42,162 nt of DNA, taken from assembly GCA_024639765.1 (NCBI GenBank), contig JAHEHU010000019.1, positions 1 to 42,162 of the forward strand, in the 5' to 3' direction. The notes beneath the pieces were generated by a model. It did not search any database, was not told the DNA's origin, and worked only from the letters and a program-made list of their open reading frames with translations. The DNA comes from Eudoraea sp. (lineage in GTDB: Bacteria; Bacteroidota; Bacteroidia; Flavobacteriales; Flavobacteriaceae). Positions 1-11,341 of this stretch are shown here, one piece after another; the first letter of the stretch is position 1; each line of letters begins with the position of its first letter. The position numbers and the translations under genes are program-made.

Positions 1-236
1 TATTTAAATTTTCCTCCTTTTGGGAAAAAGAAAACAATACATCCAATAGTAACAAAATACAAGATATACTTATAGATCAGCGACTGATTTTTATATACCT
101 TATCCAGAGAATCTTCCATATAATTTTACTGCTCATTCAAAAATAGAAAATATAATGGCAAACCCTGTCTTTTCTTTGCTAATGGTTATTCGTTGCACGA
201 TATTTTCTTAATTTCGTAACATAAGTTTTAAGAACA

Positions 237-1412
237 ATGAAAGAAGTAGTAATTGTATCGGTAGCGAGAACACCGATAGGTAGTTTTTTAGGATCTTTAT
301 CTGGTATCCCAGCGCCAAAATTAGGTGCCATCGCAATAAAAGGTGCCCTGGATAAAATAGGCCTGGCACCTGAGATGGTTGAAGAAGTACTAATGGGCAA
401 TGTAGTGCAGGCAGGCACGGGACAAGCTCCTGCCAGACAGGCAGCCATGTATGCCGGAATTCCCGATACGGTGCCTTGTACCACTGTAAACAAAGTTTGT
501 GCCTCTGGGATGAAGAGCATCATGCAAGCAGCACAATCTATCGCCCTTGGAGACATCTCCATAGCGATTGCAGGAGGCATGGAAAACATGAGCCTTATAC
601 CACATTATGTTCATATGCGTAATGGTCAAAAGTTTGGACCGGCTACCCTGGAAGACGGCATGCAAAAAGATGGCTTGGTAGACGCCTATGATCATAATGC
701 GATGGGCGTTTGTGCAGATCTTTGTGCCTCCGAACATCATTTCAGCAGAGAAGATCAGGATGCTTTTGCTGTTCAGTCGTATGAGCGTGCCGCCAAAGCA
801 TGGAGCGACGGAAAATTTGCGGATGAAGTAGTGCCCGTGGAGGTGCCACAAAGACGAGGAGAGCCCTTGGTAATTGCAGAAGATGAGGAATATAAGAATG
901 TGAAAATGGAAAAAATACCTTCCTTGCGACCCGCTTTTAGTAAGGACGGAACGGTCACTGCAGCTAATGCCTCTACCATAAACGATGGGGCGGCGGCCCT
1001 GGTATTGATGAGTGCAGAGAAGGCAGCGGAACTAAAACTTTCACCCTTAGCCACTATAAAGAGTTATGCAGATGCCGCCCAGGAACCGAAATGGTTTACA
1101 ACTGCCCCTGCTAAAGCATTACCAAAAGCACTGGCAAAAGCAAACCTGGACATCAAATCTATAGACTACTTTGAATTTAACGAGGCCTTTTCCGTTGTAG
1201 GTCTTGCCAATATGAAATTATTGGGATTACAAGATTCCAATGTTAATGTTTTTGGAGGTGCTGTGGCACTTGGTCATCCCCTGGGATGTTCCGGGGCCCG
1301 TATTGTTATTACCTTATTGAGTGTCTTAAAGGAAAATAACGGAAAACTGGGTGCAGCCGCCATATGTAATGGCGGGGGAGGTGCATCGGCCCTTATTTTG
1401 GAACGTAAATAA
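237..1412 (+). CDS. acetyl-CoA C-acetyltransferase / thiolase family protein
   Basis: 391-aa ORF; MKEVVIVSVARTPIGSF start, NKVCASGMKSIM active-site Cys region, GHPLGCSGAR and CNGGGGASA C-terminal thiolase motifs. Confidence 0.95.
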   Translation: MKEVVIVSVARTPIGSFLGSLSGIPAPKLGAIAIKGALDKIGLAPEMVEEVLMGNVVQAGTGQAPARQAAMYAGIPDTVPCTTVNKVCASGMKSIMQAAQSIALGDISIAIAGGMENMSLIPHYVHMRNGQKFGPATLEDGMQKDGLVDAYDHNAMGVCADLCASEHHFSREDQDAFAVQSYERAAKAWSDGKFADEVVPVEVPQRRGEPLVIAEDEEYKNVKMEKIPSLRPAFSKDGTVTAANASTINDGAAALVLMSAEKAAELKLSPLATIKSYADAAQEPKWFTTAPAKALPKALAKANLDIKSIDYFEFNEAFSVVGLANMKLLGLQDSNVNVFGGAVALGHPLGCSGARIVITLLSVLKENNGKLGAAAICNGGGGASALILERK

Positions 1413-1418
1413 GGATCC

Positions 1419-2186
1419 TTGCAAAAGACAACGCATCACTACGGCCTATGTGCTCTGAGTATTATTCCGATCAGGGCCAATACAGATCAGGCAAGTGAGC
1501 AGCGAAGTCAACTTTTATATGGCGATACCTTTAAGATCACTGAACATAGGAAAGAGTGGAACAAGATACGTGTAACCTCCGATGGCACGGAGGGATGGAT
1601 CCAAAAAAACCAGATCACTCCCTTATCAAAAGAACTCTATAAAGAGCTGAAGGCGGTAAAATATCCCGCCTATTCATCAGATCTTATTGCCTTTGTAAGC
1701 CATCAAAAAAGTCAACTTACCCCGGTACTTCTAGGTTCTGTTGTTCAAAACGCCAAAACCCTTGATCATAGCTTTGAAGGTGAATCCGTCAGCGGCACTA
1801 TGGATAAAGACCAGTTGGTCCCAACAGCCTTGCAGTACCTGAATGCCCCTTTTCAATGGGGAGGAAAGACACCATTTGGTATAGATTGCTCGGGGTTGGT
1901 GCAGATGGTGTACAAAATAAATGGTTATTCCCTGCCCAGGGATGCCGGAGATCAGGCTAAGGAAGGGGAAGTACTGAGTTTTGTTGAAGAAAGTTCCCCG
2001 GGAGACCTGGCCTTTTTTGATAATGGGGAGGGTGTCATTATCCACGTTGGAATAATTATGCGAAATAATCATGTGATACACGCCTATGGATGTGTCCGTA
2101 TTGACAGGCTAGACCAGACCGGTATCTTCGATGTAGAAAAGGGGACATACACCCATCACCTAAGGGTCATTAAGAAAATTCTATAA
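1419..2186 (+). CDS. SH3b + NlpC/P60 (C40) family cysteine peptidase, TTG start
   Basis: DCSGLVQMVY catalytic Cys motif, HVGIIM His motif; N-terminal SH3-like region (GWIQKNQI); no evident signal peptide. Confidence 0.85.
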   Translation: MQKTTHHYGLCALSIIPIRANTDQASEQRSQLLYGDTFKITEHRKEWNKIRVTSDGTEGWIQKNQITPLSKELYKELKAVKYPAYSSDLIAFVSHQKSQLTPVLLGSVVQNAKTLDHSFEGESVSGTMDKDQLVPTALQYLNAPFQWGGKTPFGIDCSGLVQMVYKINGYSLPRDAGDQAKEGEVLSFVEESSPGDLAFFDNGEGVIIHVGIIMRNNHVIHAYGCVRIDRLDQTGIFDVEKGTYTHHLRVIKKIL

Positions 2187-2188
2187 AA

Positions 2189-2214
2189 AAACCCGATCCA
2201 TACGAATCGGGTTT
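2189..2214. terminator. bidirectional intrinsic terminator
   Basis: AAACCCGAT-CCATACGA-ATCGGGTTT, perfect 9-bp stem between convergent genes, flanked by an A-tract. Confidence 0.85.
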
Positions 2215-2235
2215 GCATTGTTACTTTAAAAAATG

Positions 2236-3501
2236 CTACTCTCCCAAAAGATTTTTGATCCTCATGAAGTTTTCGTTATCTCCCAAAGCTCCATAGATAT
2301 TCTTCAACTGAGATAATATGGCCTGGTTGTCAGGATTTTGTTTTAAAGCATCTTCCAGAACGGTCGCACCTTCTCTGAATAAATCGTCTTTTTTACTTTT
2401 TAGTTCTTCATACCTGGCAATATCAGCCCTGGAATTACCCAGGCTGTTCATTTCATCTATCAAACTATTCCCCTCATTTACATAGGTGGTAGAAAGGTTC
2501 AATTGAGCGTTTACATAACCGGGATTTATTTCTATAGCCTTTTTATAAGCAGCCCTGGCTTCTTCTAAATTCCCCTGCTCCATATTAATTACTCCAATAT
2601 TATACTGAAGATCCGGGTTATCTGGGGCCATATCAGAGGCCTGAGCCATTAATACCTTAAAGGTGTCTTTATCACCCATTTTGTAGTACAAATTGGCTTC
2701 ATTTAATAACAAATTGACGTCATCCGGATTATTGGCCCTTGCATCCTTATATGCCTGAAGTGCTTTGTCATCCTGACCAAGCTGTGTATAGATCAACGCA
2801 ATATTTTTGATGATCTCAGCGCTTTTTGAAGCGGTTCTTTCCTCAACAGGATCTTTGTAAGTCCCGGATTTTACCATAAGTTCCATTTGAACCTTATCAT
2901 TCATTTCTTCAACCTCCCCTGTTTCAACATTCGTAGCTTTGAAAGCTAAGGTACTACCGTCATAATTCACATTTTTCAATTCTTCATAGTATCCGAGCGC
3001 TTTTTCATAATGACCCCCATTTACGGCACTACTGGCAGCGTAATACAGGTAAATTGTATCTCTTGGACTTAAGGTATACGCCATATACAACTTATCTGCA
3101 CCTTCTTCAAAGTTCTTGTTGTTATTATCCTCAACGGCTGCATTGATAAGATCTGATGTTAAACCCGTTAGCATCTGATTACTTTCTGAAGTATATTTTT
3201 CTTTCCCGCTCTTTTCTTCAATGCTCAATACCTCTTTATAAGATGTTACCGCCTCATCAAAGGCAGTGGCATCCCCTTTTTTGGCAAGGTCAGCAAACAC
3301 ATTACCTCTTACAAAATAGTATTGTGCCTGTACGCGTTCGTCAGCTCCGCTTATCATACCTGAAGCAGCCTCTAAACTTGCCTTGGCACTTGCAGGATCT
3401 CCATTTTTCAATGCTTTTTCAGCATCCTTTAGCTCGTTCTTTTGAGAAAAAGCTACCATGCTAAACGTCATGGCCATTAAAATTAATAGTTTAGTTCTCA
3501 T
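2236..3501 (-). CDS. secreted tetratricopeptide-repeat protein
   Basis: signal peptide MRTKLLILMAMTFSMVAFSQ followed by TPR-like repeats (e.g. NPDLQYNIGVINMEQGNLEEARAAYKKAIEINPGY). Confidence 0.9.
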   Translation of the reverse strand: MRTKLLILMAMTFSMVAFSQKNELKDAEKALKNGDPASAKASLEAASGMISGADERVQAQYYFVRGNVFADLAKKGDATAFDEAVTSYKEVLSIEEKSGKEKYTSESNQMLTGLTSDLINAAVEDNNNKNFEEGADKLYMAYTLSPRDTIYLYYAASSAVNGGHYEKALGYYEELKNVNYDGSTLAFKATNVETGEVEEMNDKVQMELMVKSGTYKDPVEERTASKSAEIIKNIALIYTQLGQDDKALQAYKDARANNPDDVNLLLNEANLYYKMGDKDTFKVLMAQASDMAPDNPDLQYNIGVINMEQGNLEEARAAYKKAIEINPGYVNAQLNLSTTYVNEGNSLIDEMNSLGNSRADIARYEELKSKKDDLFREGATVLEDALKQNPDNQAILSQLKNIYGALGDNENFMRIKNLLGE

Positions 3502-3531
3502 CGTTTTATTATTTGTATTAGTGTTTATTAA

Positions 3532-6063
3532 TTATTCTTCTTTATCCGGTGCATTGGTATCAAGAGCCGTGCCATCTTCTGTATTCACTTCAATATCACG
3601 CAGTTCTACTTCCTCCAGATTATCCTCGTCCTTCATAACTTTCGCAACCGCAGCAATAGAATCTGAATCCTTAAGATTGATGAGTTTTACCCCTTGTGTG
3701 GCTCTACCCATGGTCCTAAGATCATCTACACTCATTCGTATAGCGATCCCGGATTTATTGATGATCATAAGATCGTCAGAATCAGAAACATTCTTTATGG
3801 CCACCAGACCTCCGGTTTTATCTGTGATAGAAATCGTTTTCACACCTTTTCCACCTCTGTTGGTGATCCTGTAATCTTCAATGCTGGAACGTTTTCCGTA
3901 CCCATTTTCTGAAACTACTAAGATCTCATCATCAAAATTGTGGACAGAGACCATTCCGATCACCTCATCGTCATCATTAGCCAGTCTAATTCCTCGCACT
4001 CCTGAAGCACTTCTTCCCATAGGTCTGGTCTTGCTTTCCTCAAAACGGATCGCCTTCCCGGATTTTAATCCCAAGAATATCTGACTGGTACCGGTAGTGA
4101 GTTTTGCTTCTAGCAATTCGTCATCCTCCCTGATATTGATCGCTATAATTCCATTTTGTCTGGGTCTAGAATACTGCTCCAGAGAGGTCTTTTTAACGGT
4201 CCCTTTCTTAGTGGCCATAATGACGTAATGACTATTCACATAGTCCTCATCTTTCAGGTCTTGCGTGCATATAAACGCCTTTACCTTGTCTTCAGATTCT
4301 ATATTGATCAGGTTTTGTATAGCCCTTCCCTTAGAGGTCCTGCTTCCTTCAGGTATCTCGTATACGCGCATCCAGAAACATTTACCACTTTGAGTAAAGA
4401 ACAACATATACTGGTGATTGGTCCCTACAAAAAGGTGTTCAAGGAAATCCTCATTCCTGGTGGAAGAGGCCTTTTGCCCAACACCACCTCTGTTCTGAGT
4501 TTTGTATTCAGAGAGCGGAGTTCTTTTTATATAACCTGCATGCGAAATAGTGATCACAACCTGCTCATCAGGGATCATGTCCTCAATGCTGAGGTCTCCT
4601 CCTGCAAAATTGATCTCTGAACGCCTTTCATCTCCAAACTTCTCTTTTACCTCCAGAAGTTCATCTTTAATGATCTGCATTCTCCTGTCCTTGTTGGCCA
4701 GGATATCCTTTAAGTCTTCAATGGTTTTCAGGATTTCCTCGTATTCTGAACGTAATTTATCTTGTTCGAGGCCTGTAAGTTGCCTTAGCCTCATTTCAAC
4801 AATCGCCTTCGCCTGAATTTCTGTCAGTTTGAAGCGTTCCATCAAATTTTCTCTGGCCTCATCTGCATTAGAAGAAGCTCTGATGATCTTTATTACTTCA
4901 TCTATGTTGTCTGAAGCAATTATAAGCCCTTCCAGGATATGAGCCCTGTCCTCGGCCTTTTTAAGATCGTACTTCGTTCTTCTGACCACCACTTCATGGC
5001 GGTGTTCTACAAAAAAGCCGATGATCTCCTTCACATTTAACAATTGCGGCCTGCCTTTAACAAGGGCAATATTGTTTACGCTAAATGACGACTGTAATGC
5101 CGTGTACTTAAATAACGTATTTAATACAATGTTTGGAATGGCGTCTCTCTTAAGGATGTAAACAATGCGCATACCATTGCGGTCACTCTCATCTCTAATA
5201 TTGCTTATCCCTTCTACTTTCTTATCATTGACAAGGTCGGCCGTCTTTTTGATCATATCGGCCTTGTTCACCTGATAAGGGATCTCGGTTACTATGATAC
5301 ATTCCCTTCCCTGAACTTCCTCAAATTGAGTTTTGGCACGCATGACAATTCGTCCTCTTCCCGTATGGAATGCCTCTTTGACACCATCATAACCATATAT
5401 TATCCCACCTGTTGGGAAATCGGGCGCTTTAATGTGCGTAATTAATTCATCGATCTCAATATCCGGATTGTCAATATAGGCTACGGTTCCATCTACCACT
5501 TCTGACAGATTGTGAGGAGGCATATTAGTGGCCATCCCAACCGCAATTCCCGAAGCGCCGTTGATAAGTAAGTTGGGTATTCTTGCAGGAAGTACGGTAG
5601 GCTCTTGTAAGGAATCATCAAAATTTAATTGGTGGTCTACCGTTTCCTTATCAATATCGGTAAGCATCTCATCAGCGATCTTGCGCATACGAGCCTCGGT
5701 ATAACGCATGGCCGCAGGGCTGTCTCCGTCAATGGAACCAAAATTTCCTTGTCCGTCCACCAACATATAGCGCAGACTCCATTCCTGGGCCATCCTTACC
5801 ATAGAATCATACACCGAGGTATCCCCATGAGGATGGTACTTTCCAAGTACCTCCCCTACGATACGGGCCGATTTTTTATGTGAACTGTTAGACCTTACCC
5901 CTAACTCATGCATGCCATAGAGCACTCTTCGGTGTACAGGTTTTAATCCGTCCCTGACATCAGGTAAGGCTCGTGACACTATGACCGACATTGAGTAATC
6001 AATGTAGGCAGATTTCATCTCATCTTCAATGTTGATCGGGATTAACTTTTCTCCTTCAGCCAT
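3532..6063 (-). CDS. gyrA: DNA gyrase subunit A
   Basis: 843 aa; [22 protein letters not shown], catalytic Tyr in [11 protein letters not shown]-terminal beta-pinwheel repeats. Confidence 0.98.
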   Translation of the reverse strand: MAEGEKLIPINIEDEMKSAYIDYSMSVIVSRALPDVRDGLKPVHRRVLYGMHELGVRSNSSHKKSARIVGEVLGKYHPHGDTSVYDSMVRMAQEWSLRYMLVDGQGNFGSIDGDSPAAMRYTEARMRKIADEMLTDIDKETVDHQLNFDDSLQEPTVLPARIPNLLINGASGIAVGMATNMPPHNLSEVVDGTVAYIDNPDIEIDELITHIKAPDFPTGGIIYGYDGVKEAFHTGRGRIVMRAKTQFEEVQGRECIIVTEIPYQVNKADMIKKTADLVNDKKVEGISNIRDESDRNGMRIVYILKRDAIPNIVLNTLFKYTALQSSFSVNNIALVKGRPQLLNVKEIIGFFVEHRHEVVVRRTKYDLKKAEDRAHILEGLIIASDNIDEVIKIIRASSNADEARENLMERFKLTEIQAKAIVEMRLRQLTGLEQDKLRSEYEEILKTIEDLKDILANKDRRMQIIKDELLEVKEKFGDERRSEINFAGGDLSIEDMIPDEQVVITISHAGYIKRTPLSEYKTQNRGGVGQKASSTRNEDFLEHLFVGTNHQYMLFFTQSGKCFWMRVYEIPEGSRTSKGRAIQNLINIESEDKVKAFICTQDLKDEDYVNSHYVIMATKKGTVKKTSLEQYSRPRQNGIIAINIREDDELLEAKLTTGTSQIFLGLKSGKAIRFEESKTRPMGRSASGVRGIRLANDDDEVIGMVSVHNFDDEILVVSENGYGKRSSIEDYRITNRGGKGVKTISITDKTGGLVAIKNVSDSDDLMIINKSGIAIRMSVDDLRTMGRATQGVKLINLKDSDSIAAVAKVMKDEDNLEEVELRDIEVNTEDGTALDTNAPDKEE

Positions 6064-6323
6064 ATAAAAATCCTATTGTTTTTGAGTGGTTAAAACATCG
6101 GGGCAATATACGCAAAATGATAGCTAGGGTCGAACAAAACAAGGACTTTATTGAAGAATTTATTAACATGACAGGAGGGTGATTTAGTTGATAATTAGGG
6201 TGTTAATTTTTTTGTAAATCGCGCATTTTTTCGTCATTTAGGCCATGTTAAACTAATATAGGTACGGTATTTGACGTTCTTACAGTAAGTTTTAGTAATT
6301 TTAAAGTGATTTAAGGAAACTAT

Positions 6324-8876
6324 ATGGACGATAATTTTTCACCAAGAGTAAAAGACGTAATTGCTTACAGCAAAGAGGAGGCATTAAGGCTGGGCCATGA
6401 TTTCATTGGCACTGAGCACCTTATGTTGGGATTGCTGCGAGATGGAAATGGCAAGGCTATTAGCATCCTCGACGCTTTAGATGTGGACCTTGATCATCTT
6501 AGACGTAAGGTGGAAATATTGAGTCCGGCCAATCCGAATCCAGGCAGTGCGCAAAAAGACAAAAAGAATCTGCACCTAACAAGGCAGGCTGAACGGGCAT
6601 TGAAGACAACTTTCCTGGAAGCAAAACTGTTCCAGAGCTCCTCTATCAATACGGCCCATCTATTGCTATGTATTCTGCGTAACGAAAACGACCCCACTAC
6701 GAAGTTACTTCATAAGTTGAAAGTAGATTACGATGGGGTTAAAGAACAATTCAAATCTATGATCACCAGTGATGATGATTATATTGATTCCCCTACCTCA
6801 GAATCATTTCCCAGTGATTCCGATGAACCCTCAGAAGGCAAAGAAGCCTCTTATGGGTCAACATCCTCTCAGAAGGGCAGCAAAAAATCCAAAACTCCGG
6901 TACTCGATAATTTTGGTCGTGACCTTACCCAATTGGCAGAACAAAATAAGTTAGATCCGGTAGTAGGGAGAGAAAAAGAAATAGAAAGGGTTTCGCAGAT
7001 CCTGAGTAGAAGAAAAAAGAACAACCCACTACTAATCGGAGAACCTGGGGTTGGAAAAAGTGCCATAGCTGAAGGCCTGGCGCTAAGGATCATCAACAAA
7101 AAGGTATCTCGTATCCTTTACAATAAAAGAGTTGTTACCCTTGATCTTGCTTCTTTGGTGGCCGGTACTAAATACCGCGGCCAATTTGAAGAACGCATGA
7201 AGGCAGTGATGAATGAGCTTGAAAAGAATGATGATGTAATCTTATTTATTGATGAGATCCATACCATTGTAGGTGCAGGAGGGGCAACAGGGAGTCTGGA
7301 CGCTTCCAATATGTTCAAACCGGCCCTGGCACGTGGAGAAATTCAATGTATAGGTGCTACGACCCTTGATGAATACAGACAGTATATTGAAAAAGACGGG
7401 GCACTGGAAAGAAGATTTCAAAAGGTCATGGTTGAGCCTACTACCGTAGAAGAGACCATAGAGATTTTAAAAAACATAAAAAGCAAATACGAAGATCATC
7501 ATAATGTACGGTATACGGATGAGGCTATCCTCGCTTGTGTGAAGCTCACCAATAGATATATGACAGATCGTTTTCTTCCAGACAAAGCTATTGATGCGCT
7601 CGATGAAGCCGGATCTCGTGTGCATATCGTGAACATGGATGTTCCTGAGCAGATCCTGGAATTAGAGAAACAGTTAGATGATGTTAGGGAACTAAAGAAT
7701 ACCGTTGTTAAAAAACAACGATATGAAGAAGCAGCAAAATTGCGGGATGATGAGAAGCGATTGGAAAAAGACCTGGCCGTTGCACAAGAAAAATGGGAAG
7801 AGGACAGTAAGCTTCACAGGGAAACAGTCTCTGAAGACAATGTAGCAGATGTGGTGTCCATGATGAGTGGTATACCGGTCAATAAGATAGCACAAACGGA
7901 AAGCAACAAACTGGCTGAATTACCAACGCTTATTAAAGGAAATGTTATTGGGCAAGATGAAGCGGTCGCAAAAGTAGCCAAGGCAATTCAGCGTAACAGA
8001 GCCGGACTTAAAGATCCCAATAAACCCATTGGTTCATTTATTTTCCTAGGACAAACCGGTGTGGGTAAAACACAATTGGCAAAAGTTCTGGCCAAAGAGC
8101 TATTCGATTCTGAAGATGCCCTGATCAGAATAGACATGAGTGAATACATGGAAAAATTTGCCATTTCACGATTGGTAGGTGCTCCTCCGGGATATGTGGG
8201 GTATGAAGAAGGGGGTCAACTTACGGAAAAAGTAAGGCGTAAACCATATTCAGTGATCCTGCTGGATGAGGTGGAAAAAGCACACCCTGATGTTTTTAAT
8301 ATGTTGTTACAGGTGTTAGATGATGGATTCCTTACTGATAGTTTAGGACGAAAGATAGACTTCAGAAATACTATTATAATCATGACCTCCAATATTGGGG
8401 CCAGACAACTGAAGGATTTTGGGCAAGGTGTAGGTTTTGGTACAGCTGCTAAAAAATCCCAGGAAGGTTCTCATCAGAAAAGCGTGATCGAAAATGCATT
8501 AAAAAAGGCATTTGCTCCAGAATTTTTAAATAGGATAGATGATGTAGTGGTCTTCAATCCTTTGGAGAGGGAACATATCCATAAGATCATCGATATAGAA
8601 TTGGCAAAACTATTTGCCAGGATAAAGGAAATAGGATATGATATGAATCTTACAGACAAGGCTAAAGATTATATCGCAGAAAAAGGTTTCGACAAACAAT
8701 ATGGAGCCAGACCACTGAAAAGAGCCATTCAGAAATATATTGAAGACGCCCTTGCGGAGGAAATCGTGAATTCCAAATTAGAAGAAGGAGACAGTATTTA
8801 TATGGACTATGATGGGAAAAAAGAATTTTTAACCATCGAAATTAAAAAAGCCAAGAAATCTTCAAAGGAGGCATAG
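6324..8876 (+). CDS. clpC: ATP-dependent Clp protease ATP-binding subunit ClpC
   Basis: Clp N domain; two AAA+ modules (GEPGVGKSAIAEGLA, GQTGVGKTQLAKVLA); UVR-like middle domain; 850 aa. Confidence 0.96.
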   Translation: MDDNFSPRVKDVIAYSKEEALRLGHDFIGTEHLMLGLLRDGNGKAISILDALDVDLDHLRRKVEILSPANPNPGSAQKDKKNLHLTRQAERALKTTFLEAKLFQSSSINTAHLLLCILRNENDPTTKLLHKLKVDYDGVKEQFKSMITSDDDYIDSPTSESFPSDSDEPSEGKEASYGSTSSQKGSKKSKTPVLDNFGRDLTQLAEQNKLDPVVGREKEIERVSQILSRRKKNNPLLIGEPGVGKSAIAEGLALRIINKKVSRILYNKRVVTLDLASLVAGTKYRGQFEERMKAVMNELEKNDDVILFIDEIHTIVGAGGATGSLDASNMFKPALARGEIQCIGATTLDEYRQYIEKDGALERRFQKVMVEPTTVEETIEILKNIKSKYEDHHNVRYTDEAILACVKLTNRYMTDRFLPDKAIDALDEAGSRVHIVNMDVPEQILELEKQLDDVRELKNTVVKKQRYEEAAKLRDDEKRLEKDLAVAQEKWEEDSKLHRETVSEDNVADVVSMMSGIPVNKIAQTESNKLAELPTLIKGNVIGQDEAVAKVAKAIQRNRAGLKDPNKPIGSFIFLGQTGVGKTQLAKVLAKELFDSEDALIRIDMSEYMEKFAISRLVGAPPGYVGYEEGGQLTEKVRRKPYSVILLDEVEKAHPDVFNMLLQVLDDGFLTDSLGRKIDFRNTIIIMTSNIGARQLKDFGQGVGFGTAAKKSQEGSHQKSVIENALKKAFAPEFLNRIDDVVVFNPLEREHIHKIIDIELAKLFARIKEIGYDMNLTDKAKDYIAEKGFDKQYGARPLKRAIQKYIEDALAEEIVNSKLEEGDSIYMDYDGKKEFLTIEIKKAKKSSKEA

Positions 8877-8895
8877 TACTGTAGGAAATGATAAC

Positions 8896-8930
8896 AAAAA
8901 GAGTGTCACTAAAACTGACACTCTTTTTTT
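8896..8930 (+). terminator. intrinsic terminator of clpC
   Basis: AAAAAGAGTGTCA-CTAAAAC-TGACACTCTTTTTTT, 13-bp stem plus T-run. Confidence 0.9.
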
Positions 8931-9058
8931 GTCAAAATCTCAAAAAACCTGATTCTAAATTCTAAAATGTTTTTAAAACGATAAATACGCTTTTAATCTA
9001 ATATTTTTCAAAACGGATTGCCTTCCAACTACTTTCGTTTTGAACACTACAAAACTAC

Positions 9059-9466
9059 ATGGGGATGAAAGTTACACCGTCAAAAACACCGGTTGTCATA
9101 AAGGAGTATGTCTTAGAAATAGGGAGCGTTCAAGTTTTTGACAATTATATGGTGGCTGTTTTTGATGAAGGATGTACGGTGACTTTGGAAAGGGCTTATC
9201 AACTGATCGGGATTTCAGAAATTCACTTTAGAGACAAACCTTTCGGCTTTATAAGTTTAAGAAAGAACTCTTATGCTTTAGATCCTACCATCTATAATTA
9301 CGTAAGAGAATTAGATAACCTTAAGGCTTTTGCAATTGTCTCTGTGAAAGAAATGGACATGCACAACTTTGCTATTGAAAAAATGTTCTACAAAAAGCCT
9401 ATGAAATTTTTTATTGATTACAATAATGCCCTTACCTGGATAAAAAGACGGGTTTCTAAGAAGTAG
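9059..9466 (+). CDS. conserved hypothetical protein, possibly STAS/SpoIIAA-like
   Basis: 135-aa intact ORF; mixed alpha/beta pattern; family assignment tentative. Confidence 0.7.
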   Translation: MGMKVTPSKTPVVIKEYVLEIGSVQVFDNYMVAVFDEGCTVTLERAYQLIGISEIHFRDKPFGFISLRKNSYALDPTIYNYVRELDNLKAFAIVSVKEMDMHNFAIEKMFYKKPMKFFIDYNNALTWIKRRVSKK

Positions 9467-11009
9467 GTTCTTCCGTAGGATCATTTTCTTCTAGGTCATT
9501 TTCAGGCAGAAGTAACTCCCCGAAAGCACTTCCTAATTGCGCTATTATATTACTTGCTATCAGCGCCTCCACACTACCCCCCCGCAAAGCTATGTCACCT
9601 GCCCTTCCATGGATGTAAACACCCATGATGGCCGACTCTAGTGATGAATATCCTTGTGCAATAAGGCCTGAAATTATACCGGTAAGCACATCACCACTTC
9701 CCGCAGTGGCCATTCCGGGATTACCTGAATCATTTACATATCCTTTATCTCTATAAACTGTGATGGTATGGGCACCTTTAATAACAACAATTACATCGTG
9801 AGTAGTGGAAAACTCCTTCACCTTTTCCAACTTCTCAAAATCACCCTCCCAAGGGCCAAGCAATCGTTCCAATTCCTTAGGGTGAGGTGTTAAAACCGTT
9901 TGGGGACGCAAGTAGCTTAATAAGGATTTCTTCTTGGAAAGAATATTTAATCCGTCCGCATCAATAACTAGGGGAGCTTTATTTTCCTTTAAAAAGGCCT
10001 CGAATGCTGAAATAGTAGCATCTGAAATTCCAACTCCAATTCCAAAGGCTATCACTGAGGTATCAATATCCACCTTTATTTGGGTGAGTTGGTCCTCATC
10101 TTTATCGGTAATAACCATTACTTCCGGTAGTGCGCTTTGAAGCGGAAGATATCCACATCCCGGAACATATGCCGTAACCAGCCCACTGCCGGCTTTTAAA
10201 CACGCCTTGGCTGCCAGATGTACTGCACCAATCTTACCGAATGAACCACCAATGATCAATGAATGACCATAAGTGCCTTTATGAGTAAATTTTTGTCTGG
10301 GACGGTACAGGGCCCCGATCTCTTTTTGCTGTATAAGCTCATACCCTATGGGTAATGTAGAAACAAACTCCTGGTCCAAACCAATATCAAGTATCGCCCA
10401 ATATCCACAGTAGGGTCCGGTTTCCGGAAGGAAAAACACAAGTTTGGGATACTGAAATGACAATACCACGCTGGCTCTTACAATACCCTGAGGGTTGCCA
10501 ATAGCAATGTCAGTGAACAATCCTGACGGAATATCTATGGCGAGAATGAATGCTTGGGAAGCGTTTATATGAGCAATAAGTTTTATAACCCATTCATCCG
10601 GATTTCTATTGAGTCCGGTGCCAAAAATAGCATCTACAATTACATCATCCTTGGGGATACTTGGAAAAATATCTTTTTTGGAAAGGACGTGTGGCCAAAT
10701 CTTCCGGTCCTTAAGTCGGTCCAGGTTAGTAAGAAAATCTGCAGATCTCTTATCGCTATAATTTACGATATACACCTCCACGGAATAACCGTGTTCCGCC
10801 AGATGCCGGGCAACCACCAGACCGTCTCCTCCATTATTCCCGATACCACAAAAGAGGTGCACCGTTACAGGCGCTCCCTGTAATTGCTGATGAAGCCAAT
10901 TAAAAAGAGCTGTTCCGGCCCTTTCCATAAGATCATCACTCTTTATACCCTGATTTTGAATGGTATACTGATCGGTTTTTCTAACTTGTTCGCCAGTTAG
11001 TATGTACAT
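9456..11009 (-). CDS. nnr: bifunctional ADP-dependent NAD(P)H-hydrate dehydratase / NAD(P)H-hydrate epimerase
   Basis: N-terminal YjeF-like epimerase (GIGNNGGDGLVVARHL), C-terminal carbohydrate-kinase-like dehydratase (GNPGMATAGSGDVLTGIISGL). Confidence 0.95.
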   Translation of the reverse strand: MYILTGEQVRKTDQYTIQNQGIKSDDLMERAGTALFNWLHQQLQGAPVTVHLFCGIGNNGGDGLVVARHLAEHGYSVEVYIVNYSDKRSADFLTNLDRLKDRKIWPHVLSKKDIFPSIPKDDVIVDAIFGTGLNRNPDEWVIKLIAHINASQAFILAIDIPSGLFTDIAIGNPQGIVRASVVLSFQYPKLVFFLPETGPYCGYWAILDIGLDQEFVSTLPIGYELIQQKEIGALYRPRQKFTHKGTYGHSLIIGGSFGKIGAVHLAAKACLKAGSGLVTAYVPGCGYLPLQSALPEVMVITDKDEDQLTQIKVDIDTSVIAFGIGVGISDATISAFEAFLKENKAPLVIDADGLNILSKKKSLLSYLRPQTVLTPHPKELERLLGPWEGDFEKLEKVKEFSTTHDVIVVIKGAHTITVYRDKGYVNDSGNPGMATAGSGDVLTGIISGLIAQGYSSLESAIMGVYIHGRAGDIALRGGSVEALIASNIIAQLGSAFGELLLPENDLEENDPTEEPTS

Positions 11010-11154
11010 ATACTTAAATATTCTGTTTTAATGCTAACATCACTTTAGCTGAATTACCTGATTTACGTGAAATCCTTTTTTCTTGGTATCTCGTCATCAA
11101 TTTCTTAAAAATAAGGTGAAAAAATCCGAGACTCCTTAAAAAAACTTATTAATG

Positions 11155-11185
11155 TTGGGTTGGGTATCTAAAAATACTACATTTG
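11155..11185 (+). promoter_or_regulatory. Bacteroidota-type promoter for the thr operon
   Basis: TTG (11155-11157) - N20 - TACATTTG (11178-11185), matching TTG-N19-21-TAnnTTTG. Confidence 0.65.
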
Positions 11186-11231
11186 AACGCTTATAAGGGT
11201 GTGTATAATAACCGCTAACTGTCATTTTCAG

Positions 11232-11288
11232 ATGAAAGAACCAATACGTATTGGAACAGTCCTTCTTACTACCACCCCATGGGGGTAA
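11232..11288 (+). CDS. thrL: putative thr operon leader peptide MKEPIRIGTVLLTTTPWG
   Basis: ATG AAA GAA CCA ATA CGT ATT GGA ACA GTC CTT CTT ACT ACC ACC CCA TGG GGG TAA; 4 Thr and 2 Ile in 18 codons, between the promoter and thrA, with adjacent hairpins; the symbol is by functional analogy only. Confidence 0.65.
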   Translation: MKEPIRIGTVLLTTTPWG

Positions 11289-11341
11289 ATCTATATTTTT
11301 ACTCCGTTATAGTCGTTTCTTTTCTTTAATTTTTGATTGTC

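Noticed and set aside
179-589. Antisense ORF overlapping the thiolase start, and similar antisense ORFs across the window
   Set aside because: Low-complexity antisense shadows of well-supported coding frames, no recognisable protein features.
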